Part shown: one piece after another, positions 45,169 to 53,726 of the stretch
Position numbering within the stretch: position 1 is the first letter of the stretch
Layout of the letters: every line of letters starts with the position of its first letter
Source: G963668655 sp963668655
Lineage (GTDB): Bacteria > Myxococcota_A > SURF-8
Length of the DNA stretch: 64,000 nt
Reading direction: 5' to 3'
Assembly (NCBI GenBank): GCA_963668655.2
Contig: CAXXPQ010000001.1
Span: 124,001-188,000 of the forward strand
Made by a program: the position numbers and the translations under genes
Notes under the pieces: model-generated
The model's input: the letters and a program-made list of their open reading frames with translations, nothing else
Told to the model about the DNA's origin: nothing
Databases searched by the model: none

Positions 45169-47997
45169 GTGGTGCGAACACGGGTGTATCGGCAGACCAT
45201 ACTCCTTCCGATCTTTTCGGCTTTGCTGATCGGTCTGATTTGCCTGGCCTGCGCGCCCGCGTCCGACGCGCCCGACGGAGACACGGACGGAAACGAGCTG
45301 GACTTCTGGGATCGCTTTCCGGACGGGGACGCGGACGCCGAGGAAGAAATCGATGGCGTGGTGGTCGGCTGCACGGACCTGACGGGACGATACGACGGCG
45401 TCCATGTGAATGCGGCCGAAGAGAAGGAGAACCTGAAAACCTGGGTGGTGGTGGAGCGCCCGGCCTGCGACATCTCTTTTCTGAATTCCGAGGGCGGCTA
45501 CCGGGGAACCATCGCGGGCGGCGACATCCGGACCGATTCCGGCCTGATCTGCGAGGGGGGCGTGAAAAAGGACGGCCGCATCCTGCTGGCCTGCGGGGGC
45601 GGCCTGCGCATCACGCTGACGCCCGCCACGGGCGACGGCGACAAGTTCCTTGCGCTGCGGCCCACCACGCTGGAGTTCGGGAATATCCGCCTGACCGAAG
45701 AGAAAACCCTGGAAGCCCGGGTGCAGAATTTCGGAAGCGCTCCCGTCACGTTCTACGGAGCGGAGTTTTCTCCATCGACCTCGGAAGATTTCCGTCTGGC
45801 CGATCCGGGGGAGTGGGAGCAGCCGTTCCTGTTGGATCCGGGAGACGAGCATCCTATCCGGGTGACGTACCTGGCGGCGGAATACGTCAGCCGGGACGGC
45901 GTGCTCTGGATCCGTTCCGACGCGGACAACGGCGCCATCTCGTATCTGAATCTCAGCGTGCGGGTCAAGGACGAGTCGGACATCGTGGTGGAGATGGACT
46001 CGCTGGACTTCGGGGCCGCCGAAGCGGGAACGCAAAGTCGCAAATCGCTGATCGTCCGGAACGCGGGCGGCGCGCCGGGCCAGGTGGAAATCATTAAGGT
46101 GGTCGAAAACGAGGACGGGGTCTTCCGTATGGAGAACCCGCCGGAGATGCCCTTCGAGATCGCGGGCAACTCCCAGCAACCCGTGGAGTTTTCCTTCAAT
46201 CCCCGCGAGGGGACGCACCAGGACGGCCAACGGCTTGAGGGCCGTGTCAAGGTGACCTACCTGGACGCTCACGAGGCACTTCGGGATATCTACGTGGATA
46301 TGGCCGGCCGGGTGGGAAATCTGCCGCCCAGCTGCATCGAAATCACCCCCCTCCAGGGCATCACGGAAATCGAATCCCAGACCTTTCCCGGGCCGGGCAT
46401 GGATTTCGGCATGGCCCAGGTCTCCGAAGAAACTCGGAAATCCATCATCATTCGCAATTGCGGCTATCTGCCCCTGGACATCCATTCCATGGAATGGCAA
46501 CCCGACATCATGAACTTTCCCTACGAGGACAACGCCTTTTCCGAGGCTCCGGGGCAATTTCAGGATGATACGCTGGAGCCCCTGGAGGAACAGTCCATCG
46601 ATATCGTCTTCACGCCGGAGTATTACGGGCAACTGTACGCCTCATCGTTTTCTCTGTATTCCAGCGCGAAGACCTGGGCCTGGCTTCCCGAGGACATGGA
46701 AATCCGGAATCCGGCCGAACAGCCGATTCAGGTCTTCCTTCTCGGCCGGGGAGCGCGCTCCCACCTGAAAATCCGGCCGACCAAACTGGACTTCAGCCGG
46801 ATTCCGATGGAATGCTGTTCCAGACCGCTGCCGGTGGTCATCTCCAGCTTGGGAGAACTCCCCGTAACCATTGAGGATATTCAAATAACGGCGAGCGCGG
46901 ACGACGCCTTCCGGATCGTGGAGGTGTCGAACCATCCGCCCGTGGATCTGGGCCGTCCGAATCCAAGCTCCTCCATGTCCTTCAAAGTGCAGTTTTGTCC
47001 CCAAAAAGAGGATATGGCCTATGGAACGGCGGAAATCGAAAGCACGGCCCTGGTCAATCCGGAAGTCGCCGTTCCGCTTCAGGGAGGCGGAACCACGATC
47101 TCGTCCATCGTGGACGAATTCGACCAGTTGCCCGATCGGGCAGCGGACATCCTCTGGGTGGTGGACTGCTCCGCGTCCATGGAGGACGAGCAGCAGCGCC
47201 TGACGCAGAACCTGCGTTCCTTCATCGAACAGGCCGTCACCTGGGATGCCCTCCTGAACTTCGCGGTCGTCTCCACCGACATCCACAATCCGAACCACAG
47301 CGGCCGATTTCAGGGGGAACCGCCGGTGCTGGTCAATCACGGAACCGATGCGCTGACTCCCGAGGAAATGATAACGGCCTTCTCCGACCACATCCTGCTC
47401 GGGACGAACTGCGACAGCGGCCAGGAAGCCGGGCTCCTGGCGGCCCGTCTGGCCCTGTCCGAGCCCCTGATCTCCGGCGAAAACAAAGGCTTTCTGCGCG
47501 AACAGGCCAAGTTGGCCATCGTGTTCATTTCCGACGAGCCGGAGCAGTCCTATGAAACGGTGGAATCCTACATCGATTTCTTCCAGTCCATCAAGGGGGA
47601 ACGGAACCGGGATCTGCTGGAGATCTATGCCCTGGTGGGCGATTATCCCGACGGCTGCGTCAATCCCCTGGATTTCAGCGGCGCCATGCCCGGACCGCGC
47701 TACATCGACGTGGCGCGGGAGTGCAATCCCTACGAGGACCAGCACTTCGTCTCCATCTGCGCCAACAGCTACCAGCCCCTTTACGACGCATTGGGGGCCA
47801 ATCTCTTCCGGCTGCGCCACCAGTTCTTTCTCTCTCATCTGGTGGATCCGGACACCCTCGTCGTCGTCGAGAACGGAACGGAGGTTCACGACTGGGCGTA
47901 CGACGAAGCCGGCAACAGCATCGTATTTCCCGAGGACGATCCCCCGCCGCCGGGGGCGCATCTTGTCGTGAGTTACGATGTCGTCTGTATTCGCTGA
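45169..47997 (+). CDS. Giant lipoprotein with ASH-like repeats and C-terminal VWA/MIDAS domain
   Basis: About 942 aa. The start is taken as GTG 45169 (AAGGGAG 8 nt upstream); GTG 45151 or 45172 is possible. The signal peptide ends in GLICLAC. A short DGD linker is followed by a Cys-containing domain and four ASPM/SPD-2/Hydin-type sandwiches, each opening with a 'LEFGNIRL'-like strand (LDFGAAEAGTQ, MDFGMAQVS, LDFSRIPMECCSRP). The last 280 residues are a von Willebrand A-like domain: DILWVVDCSASMEDEQ carries the DxSxS MIDAS. 'YEDQHFVSICANSY' and the C-terminal 'SYDVVCIR' recur in its neighbour. It is probably surface-exposed and binds a protein ligand through the metal site. Confidence 0.85.
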   Translation: MVRTRVYRQTILLPIFSALLIGLICLACAPASDAPDGDTDGNELDFWDRFPDGDADAEEEIDGVVVGCTDLTGRYDGVHVNAAEEKENLKTWVVVERPACDISFLNSEGGYRGTIAGGDIRTDSGLICEGGVKKDGRILLACGGGLRITLTPATGDGDKFLALRPTTLEFGNIRLTEEKTLEARVQNFGSAPVTFYGAEFSPSTSEDFRLADPGEWEQPFLLDPGDEHPIRVTYLAAEYVSRDGVLWIRSDADNGAISYLNLSVRVKDESDIVVEMDSLDFGAAEAGTQSRKSLIVRNAGGAPGQVEIIKVVENEDGVFRMENPPEMPFEIAGNSQQPVEFSFNPREGTHQDGQRLEGRVKVTYLDAHEALRDIYVDMAGRVGNLPPSCIEITPLQGITEIESQTFPGPGMDFGMAQVSEETRKSIIIRNCGYLPLDIHSMEWQPDIMNFPYEDNAFSEAPGQFQDDTLEPLEEQSIDIVFTPEYYGQLYASSFSLYSSAKTWAWLPEDMEIRNPAEQPIQVFLLGRGARSHLKIRPTKLDFSRIPMECCSRPLPVVISSLGELPVTIEDIQITASADDAFRIVEVSNHPPVDLGRPNPSSSMSFKVQFCPQKEDMAYGTAEIESTALVNPEVAVPLQGGGTTISSIVDEFDQLPDRAADILWVVDCSASMEDEQQRLTQNLRSFIEQAVTWDALLNFAVVSTDIHNPNHSGRFQGEPPVLVNHGTDALTPEEMITAFSDHILLGTNCDSGQEAGLLAARLALSEPLISGENKGFLREQAKLAIVFISDEPEQSYETVESYIDFFQSIKGERNRDLLEIYALVGDYPDGCVNPLDFSGAMPGPRYIDVARECNPYEDQHFVSICANSYQPLYDALGANLFRLRHQFFLSHLVDPDTLVVVENGTEVHDWAYDEAGNSIVFPEDDPPPPGAHLVVSYDVVCIR

Positions 47998-48022
47998 ACG
48001 GACGAACAATGGAGGACGTTCC

Positions 48023-50584
48023 ATGAAAACGAAGATCTCCCGGGGATGGATCGGGGCGATGATGTTCGCCCTGCTGCTGCTTTCCTGCACCGGAAGCGAC
48101 ATTGATACGACCGACAACGGCGATGACGAGGATGGCGACCGAACGACCGACGGGGACACGTCCCCCGATGGAGACACGGAACCTTCCGACGGGGACCGAG
48201 ACCCGGACGGGGACGGCGATTCGGAGAACCATCCGGACGGAGACGCGGAGAATAGTCGGGGGGAAGTCCACGCCAGCCCCTCGGTGCTGGATTTCGGCAC
48301 GGTGCTTCTGGGAGATTACACCACCAGGGATCTGGTGCTCTCCAATACGGGATCGGGGCCGCTAACCGTTAAGGATATCGCCTTTTCCCGGGAAACCAGC
48401 CGGGAATTCAGCTTTGAAAATCGCGAGGATTGGAGTTCCCCCGCAGTGATACCGGCGGGGGAATCCGCCATCGTCCGCATCCGCATGGAACCTGTGGACG
48501 AATCGGAGGAATCCGGCCTGTTGATCGTGACCTCCGATGCCGTCAACGAACCGGAACTGGAGGTGCCTCTCATCAAATCCGGCTGTATCCAGCCCTTCCT
48601 GGAACTGGACCCCTCCGCCGCCGATTTCGGCGACGTGCCCATCGGAAACGCCGTTCTCCATTCCATCGTGCTGAAAAACACCGGCCTGGGAGCGTTGACC
48701 GTAACCTCCCTGGGGTTCGACAACGACGCCACGGGCGCCTATTCCCAACATGCGCCGATCACCCTGCCGTTGACCATCGAATCCGGCCAGGGCGTCCCCG
48801 TGACGCTTTCCTGCCTGCCCGTCGTCGGCGTCCACGATCCCGGCGACCTGCTCGTCGGCGTTTTCGCCGTGGAGTGGGTGGACGGCGATTTTCAGAACCG
48901 GAAAAGCATCGCGGACCTGCTGGCCCGAGCGACGGACGTCCGCCCGCCCTGCCTGGATATCGAGCCGGCCGGCGACTACCGGGACGACCCGGCCGGGGTT
49001 CCCATGCCCGTGACGAGCGTTTCCCGCCCGGGTCTCGGCACGTTGCTGATAAAGAACTGCGGGGATGAAACGCTTGAAATCTCGAACCTTTTCTGGGACG
49101 AAAGCGCGGGAACCAGCCCCCGGGCCTTTTCCGAGTCCAACGGGGCTTTCCGGGATTATTCCCTGGCCCGCGGACAAAGCGTTTATCTGAGCATCGATTA
49201 TACGCCCGGAGGAACCCCCAACCAGGACGTGGCCGTGCTGCAATTCGATCACAATGCCCAGCGGTTCGGCTGGCTGGCTTCCGACTGGACGCCGCCGGAC
49301 GGGGTGAGCGCCCTGTCGGACCTTCCCGCAAGGGTGCGGCTGGAAGGATCCCCGCCGCCCATCGGGCTGGAAATCCTGCCGAGTTCCGTGGCTTTCGGCC
49401 TCATCATGCAGGATTGTTGCAGTCGGCCGGAAACCATCGATTTCTACGCCGTGGACGGCGAAACGCTGACCATCCAGGGCATGGAACTCGGTCCCCATAC
49501 GCCGGACACGTTCTTTCTTACGCCGCCGGAAAATCTGCCCGTCACCATCGGCGGGGCGAACCACCCGCAATCCGTTTCCGCGAGCGTGCGCTTCTGCCCG
49601 TCGGAACCGGGGGATGCCTACGGAACGATCCGAGTCCGAACCGACGCCGCCTCCTGGGATCTCGTCCTTCCCTTGCAGGGCACGGCCCTCGACCGGGCGC
49701 ACCAGGTGGACGATTTTCAGCAGATCGCTCTGCCGAAACTGGACATTCTCTTCGTGGTGGACTGCTCCGGCTCCATGCTGGACGACCATTCCACAATGGC
49801 CGCCGATCTGGGCGCTTTCATCAATTCCTCCAATCCGGATTCCGACCTGCAACTGGGACTGATCTCCATGGACATGGAATCCAACCTCCATTCCGGCCGT
49901 CTCCTGGGCGATCCCCCCATCCTGGCTAATCGCGGAGACGATGCGTTGACGCCCGAACAGATCGTCACGGCGTTTTCCGGCCGCATCACCACCTGGGACG
50001 ACTGTGGCTCGTCCGAGGAAATGGGGCTGGAAGCCGTGCGTGTGGCCCTTTCCGAACCTCGGTTGTCCAACGAAAACGCGGGGTTCCTGCGCGACGACGC
50101 CAAATTGGTGGTGGTCTTCTTCAGCGACGAGGAAGACCAGTCCCCTTCCACCGTGGAGTACTACATCGACTTTTTCACCTCCATCAAGGGACCGCGCAAC
50201 ATCTCGATGCTGGAGATCTACGCCGTGGTGGGAGACGCTCCGGACGGTTGCACGGGCGCTTCCGGAGAAGCCGAGGCCGGGCTGCGCTACATCGAGGTGG
50301 CCGACGCCTGCAATGTCCACGAGGATCAGCATTTCCACTCGATCTGCTCCACGGACTACGAGCCGATCTTCGATTTCATGGTGCCCCACCTCTTCTCCCT
50401 GCGGAATCAGTTTTTCCTCTCCCGCCTGGCCGATCCGGACACGATTTCCGTGACGGTGAACGATGAAACCGTAACGCAGTGGATTTACGACGAATGGACC
50501 AACACCATCCTTTTCGTGGACGGCTACATTCCCCCGCCGTCGTCCCACATCCGGGTGGAATACGATACGATCTGCCTGCACTGA
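48023..50584 (+). CDS. Paralogous ASH-repeat/VWA lipoprotein
   Basis: 853 aa, 25 nt after its paralogue, ATG 48023 with GGAGG upstream. The lipobox is LLLLSC. The DGD linker is longer here (about 25-75). Four ASH-like sandwiches follow (LDFGTVLLGDYTT, ADFGDVPIGNAV, LLIKNCGDETLEIS, VAFGLIMQDCCSRP), then the VWA-like domain with DILFVVDCSGSML (MIDAS). Shared marks with the upstream gene are NCG in repeat 3, CCSRP in repeat 4, CN.HEDQHF.SIC and the end YDTICL, showing a tandem duplication that has diverged mostly in the N-terminal half. Confidence 0.87.
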   Translation: MKTKISRGWIGAMMFALLLLSCTGSDIDTTDNGDDEDGDRTTDGDTSPDGDTEPSDGDRDPDGDGDSENHPDGDAENSRGEVHASPSVLDFGTVLLGDYTTRDLVLSNTGSGPLTVKDIAFSRETSREFSFENREDWSSPAVIPAGESAIVRIRMEPVDESEESGLLIVTSDAVNEPELEVPLIKSGCIQPFLELDPSAADFGDVPIGNAVLHSIVLKNTGLGALTVTSLGFDNDATGAYSQHAPITLPLTIESGQGVPVTLSCLPVVGVHDPGDLLVGVFAVEWVDGDFQNRKSIADLLARATDVRPPCLDIEPAGDYRDDPAGVPMPVTSVSRPGLGTLLIKNCGDETLEISNLFWDESAGTSPRAFSESNGAFRDYSLARGQSVYLSIDYTPGGTPNQDVAVLQFDHNAQRFGWLASDWTPPDGVSALSDLPARVRLEGSPPPIGLEILPSSVAFGLIMQDCCSRPETIDFYAVDGETLTIQGMELGPHTPDTFFLTPPENLPVTIGGANHPQSVSASVRFCPSEPGDAYGTIRVRTDAASWDLVLPLQGTALDRAHQVDDFQQIALPKLDILFVVDCSGSMLDDHSTMAADLGAFINSSNPDSDLQLGLISMDMESNLHSGRLLGDPPILANRGDDALTPEQIVTAFSGRITTWDDCGSSEEMGLEAVRVALSEPRLSNENAGFLRDDAKLVVVFFSDEEDQSPSTVEYYIDFFTSIKGPRNISMLEIYAVVGDAPDGCTGASGEAEAGLRYIEVADACNVHEDQHFHSICSTDYEPIFDFMVPHLFSLRNQFFLSRLADPDTISVTVNDETVTQWIYDEWTNTILFVDGYIPPPSSHIRVEYDTICLH

Positions 50585-50616
50585 CGCGGACCGAGCCGAA
50601 GCAAAGAAAGAGAAGC

Positions 50617-50692
50617 CCCGCCCTTCGCCTTTCCTTTGTAAAACCCGGCGGTTTGTGTTAGATAAGGACCGAAGCGGAAGGCGAAGGGCGGG
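50617..50692. repeat. 15-bp inverted repeat bracketing a promoter
   Basis: CCCGCCCTTCGCCTT (50617-50631) and AAGGCGAAGGGCGGG (50678-50692) are perfect complements 46 bp apart. Inside, AAACC-CGGC-GGTTT (50641-50654) forms a second hairpin. The arms enclose the promoter at 50636-50664. Confidence 0.7.
50636..50664 (+). promoter_or_regulatory. Probable promoter of the LPP20/rodA genes
   Basis: TTGTAA (50636-50641), a 17-bp spacer and TAGATA (50659-50664) with an upstream TG. It lies wholly within the loop of the 15-bp inverted repeat. Confidence 0.45.
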
Positions 50693-50766
50693 AACATCGG
50701 CCGCCGGCCCGCCTTTCCGGATCGAGAAAAAAAGTAAGGATAACCGATCGTTGAAGAGGGGATATC

Positions 50767-51351
50767 ATGGTTCGCACATTCGCCTTTCACTTGTCGCTCG
50801 CCCTCGTGGCCGGACTCTGGCTCTCCGGACTCTCGGGCTGTTCGGGGGTGGAGATCCGCAAGCCCGTTCCGGCCGAGGCGCCGCCGTGGTGTTCCTTCCA
50901 GTCGGGCGCGGAGAACAACCGGGAGCGCGGTCGCCTGGTGCGGGGCGTGGGCTTCATCGCGGGAGTCAAAAGCCATGAACTGGCGCTGTACCAGTCGCAC
51001 AGCCAGGCCAGAAAGCAGATCACCGAGCTGTTCGACCGCTACGCCGAGGCGCTTCTGGCGAAGTTCCGCGAGGAACGCGCGGCCGCCGGAGAACCGATAA
51101 GCGCGGAAGGGTTCACCGAACTGGCGCGGCTGGTGGCCAAGGCGGGCTATCGGGGCGCGCCCATCGAGGATCATTACGTGGATCCCAAATCGGGGACGTA
51201 TTACGCCCTGGCCGTGATTCCCTACGAGAAATTCGTGAAGCAGGTCACGGGTAACCTGGACCTGCCGGAACCGTTCCGCGCGTTCGCCGAAAAAACATCG
51301 GACGACCTCTTCACCGCTTTGCCCGCCTTCCAGGTCGCCGCCGAAAAATAA
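50767..51351 (+). CDS. LPP20-family lipoprotein
   Basis: A 194-aa lipoprotein (lipobox SGLSGC). The mature part fits the LPP20 fold: GVGFIAGVKSHELALYQSHSQARKQITELF (about 60-90) and a C-terminal strand-helix 'TYYALAVIPYEKFVKQV'. LPP20 proteins are small envelope lipoproteins of unclear role. ATG 50767 follows GAAGAGGGG. rodA starts 12 nt after its stop, so the two are co-transcribed. Confidence 0.75.
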   Translation: MVRTFAFHLSLALVAGLWLSGLSGCSGVEIRKPVPAEAPPWCSFQSGAENNRERGRLVRGVGFIAGVKSHELALYQSHSQARKQITELFDRYAEALLAKFREERAAAGEPISAEGFTELARLVAKAGYRGAPIEDHYVDPKSGTYYALAVIPYEKFVKQVTGNLDLPEPFRAFAEKTSDDLFTALPAFQVAAEK

Positions 51352-51363
51352 CGGGGCCCCGGA

Positions 51364-52452
51364 ATGGGTTCGAAAAGCGCCGACAATTTTCACTGGCCGC
51401 TGCTTCTGGTCACCATGGCGATTCTGGGCATCGGGCTGGTCAATCTCTACTCCGCCTCCTTCGCCACCAGCCCCCAGTATTTCACGGCCCAACTGGTCTG
51501 GCTGGGGATCGCCCTGGCGGTGGCCCTGCCCATCTACCTGGTGGACTATCGCATTTACGAACGCATGGCCTATGTCGTTTTCGGGATCACGGCGCTGCTT
51601 TTGGTCCTGGTGTTCTTCAATCGCAGCATCGGCGGCAGCCAGCGCTGGATCGACCTGGGCGTGTTCCGGCTGCAACCTTCGGAACTGATGAAAATCACGC
51701 TGGTTCTGGCGTTGGCTAAGCATTTTCACGACCGGGAGACGCCGCTGAAGGGCTTTTCCCTGAAGCAGCTCGGCCCGGCCTGGGCGCTGCTGTTCATACC
51801 GGTGGTGCTGGTGCTTCTGGAACCGGATCTCGGAACCTCGCTTCTGCTGGCGGCCATCGGCTTCACCATGATGCTCTTCGCGCGCATCCAGACGAAAACC
51901 CTGCTGATTCTGTTCCTCGTGTTTCTGCTCTCGGTCCCCGTGGCCTGGAGTTACGTGCTCAAACCCTATCAGCAGAAGCGCATTCTGACGCTCCTGAATC
52001 CGGAGAGCGATCCCCAGGGAAGCGGCTATCACCGGCGGCAGTCCATCATCGCGGTGGGGTCGGGCCGACTGACCGGCAAGGGCTTCAAGAAGGGCACCCA
52101 GACCCAGCTTCGCTTCCTGCCGGAACAGCATACGGATTTCATTTTCAGCGTCTGGGCGGAGGAACAGGGCTTTCTGGGGACGATCTCGCTTCTGATCCTG
52201 TACCTGGCGCTGTTGCTTTCGGGCCTGCACATCTCCGGATCGGCGCGGGAAAAGTTCGGGGCCCTGGCCGCCCTGGGAGCCACGACGCTGATTTTCTGGC
52301 AGGTGGTCATCAACATCGGGATGGTGCTGGGGCTTCTGCCGGTGGTGGGCGTGACCCTTCCCCTGATGAGCTACGGCGGCACCTCCTTGGTGGTGACGCT
52401 TTCGGCGGTGGCCCTGCTGCTGAACATCTACGCCCGCAGGCGACTGTTCTGA
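51364..52452 (+). CDS. rodA: Rod-shape peptidoglycan glycosyltransferase RodA (SEDS)
   Basis: A 362-aa SEDS protein with about ten membrane helices. It polymerises lipid II during cell elongation with a class B PBP. Signatures: SIGGSQRWIDLGVFRLQPSELMKI, LLEPDLGTSLLL, the RodA-typical LPEQHTDFIFSVWAEE loop and VGVTLPLMSYGGTSL near the end. It is full length. Unusually, no mrdA (PBP2) or mreBCD genes are next to it; its operon partner is an LPP20-like lipoprotein. The ribosome-binding site (GGGGCCCCGGA) is weak, consistent with coupling to the upstream gene. Confidence 0.95.
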   Translation: MGSKSADNFHWPLLLVTMAILGIGLVNLYSASFATSPQYFTAQLVWLGIALAVALPIYLVDYRIYERMAYVVFGITALLLVLVFFNRSIGGSQRWIDLGVFRLQPSELMKITLVLALAKHFHDRETPLKGFSLKQLGPAWALLFIPVVLVLLEPDLGTSLLLAAIGFTMMLFARIQTKTLLILFLVFLLSVPVAWSYVLKPYQQKRILTLLNPESDPQGSGYHRRQSIIAVGSGRLTGKGFKKGTQTQLRFLPEQHTDFIFSVWAEEQGFLGTISLLILYLALLLSGLHISGSAREKFGALAALGATTLIFWQVVINIGMVLGLLPVVGVTLPLMSYGGTSLVVTLSAVALLLNIYARRRLF

Positions 52453-52511
52453 ACCGCCGCCCTCCCGTTCCATTCGCTTTCATGCTTCGGCGTGGCGTTT
52501 CCCGTGGAATG

Positions 52512-52520
52512 TGATATAAT
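52512..52520 (+). promoter_or_regulatory. Extended -10 promoter of the redox lipoprotein operon
   Basis: TG-A-TATAAT (52512-52520), a perfect -10 with extended TG, and no good -35. ATG 52566 lies about 40 nt after the predicted start. Confidence 0.6.
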
Positions 52521-52565
52521 CGCAGACGGATTCGTTTACGCGTGGCGACCGGGAGGAAGACGAAG

Positions 52566-53726
52566 ATGACGATGCGGAAAATGGCGGGCGGGCTGCTGGT
52601 TTCGTTCCTGTTTCTCGTTATAATGGGCGCGCTTTCTGGCTGCGGCGAGGATTCGAAGGAAGAACCCTACCGCGAATGCGTCAAGGACGAGGATTGCGGC
52701 GCCGGATTCAAGTGCGAATACCAGGAGTGCAAACGGATCATCGTGGACGACGGCGACGACGCCCCGCCGGCGGACGGCGACGCGGAACCGGACGCGGACC
52801 CCGATCCGGATCCGGACCTTCCGGACGGCGACGGAGAAGCGGACGGCGACGGCGATGCGGAGCCGGACACGGAGACGGACGCCGAAAACGGCGATACGGA
52901 AGAGGCGGATATCGATCGCGTGTACGATTGCGTCAACGGCGAATACGACCCCCGCTGCTCCACGCTGTTCCAAAACACCTGCCGCGACAACACCGTGGAC
53001 CATTCGGTGGACATCTGCAAGGGCAGCCAGCTTTACGAATGCCTGCTCAGCCTGGACTGCGCCTATCCCACCTGCGGCTATTTCATCGAGGAACGCTATC
53101 GCCGTACCTGCGCGGAAGGCTGCGTGGCCAATCCCGATCCGCAACAGGACGATTATTGCGAAGAAATGCCTCCGGCGGATGGAGACGAGGAAGCGGAATT
53201 CGAGATCGACACCGACCTGGACGGAGAAGGCGCCGACCGGGAACCGGATCAGATCAACCTCACCGACGGCAGTCCCTGCGTGAACGACAACGGCTGTCTG
53301 CCGGGCCATCGCTGCCTTCTGGACTTCGACGACGAGGGCCGCTACTGCGCTCCGGATATTCAGCATTGCGTCTACCACGTGGGCATCGCCGACGGCGAAC
53401 CCGCCGTCCTGTACGACCACGGCGACAAGATCTGCAATACGGAAGGCACGGGCTTCCGCCGTTGCAGTTCCGGCGGCTGGTACTGGCAGGAGGACTTCGA
53501 CTGCCCGCCGGACCAGTGCGTCTCGGGTTATCTGGCCTGGCCCGGCCAGACCTGCGAGAATTACACGGGTTGCGTGCCCATGCCCCGGCCCGCCGCCAGC
53601 GCCTGCCCGGGGAATTTCTCCTGTTTCGACGAATTCAACTGCCGGGGCGACTGCACGCTGGCGTCCCACTGCCGCCCCGGCTACATCTGCGTGGACAGCC
53701 TGTGCATTCTGAACGAACGGCGATGA
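52566..53726 (+). CDS. Cysteine-rich lipoprotein with DGD linkers
   Basis: A 386-aa lipoprotein (signal peptide ends in MGALSGC). It contains short Cys motifs repeated along the chain (CVKDEDCGAGFKCEYQEC, CVNDNGCLPGHRC, CTLASHCRPGYICVDSLC), as in EGF- or dickkopf-like Cys knots of myxobacterial surface proteins. They are separated by DGD/DPD-rich linkers (about 65-115 and 205-230). About 30 Cys in all imply many disulphides. ATG 52566 has GGGAGG upstream. Its stop overlaps the start of the flavoprotein gene as ATGA. The Cys modules at the ends suggest ligand binding or assembly, not catalysis. Confidence 0.8.
   Translation: MTMRKMAGGLLVSFLFLVIMGALSGCGEDSKEEPYRECVKDEDCGAGFKCEYQECKRIIVDDGDDAPPADGDAEPDADPDPDPDLPDGDGEADGDGDAEPDTETDAENGDTEEADIDRVYDCVNGEYDPRCSTLFQNTCRDNTVDHSVDICKGSQLYECLLSLDCAYPTCGYFIEERYRRTCAEGCVANPDPQQDDYCEEMPPADGDEEAEFEIDTDLDGEGADREPDQINLTDGSPCVNDNGCLPGHRCLLDFDDEGRYCAPDIQHCVYHVGIADGEPAVLYDHGDKICNTEGTGFRRCSSGGWYWQEDFDCPPDQCVSGYLAWPGQTCENYTGCVPMPRPAASACPGNFSCFDEFNCRGDCTLASHCRPGYICVDSLCILNERR

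Noticed and set aside
50524..52473. Minus-strand open frame of 649 codons opposite LPP20 and rodA
   Set aside because: RodA and LPP20 motifs are clear on the plus strand; the opposite frame is rich in Gln/His/Arg with no recognisable domain.
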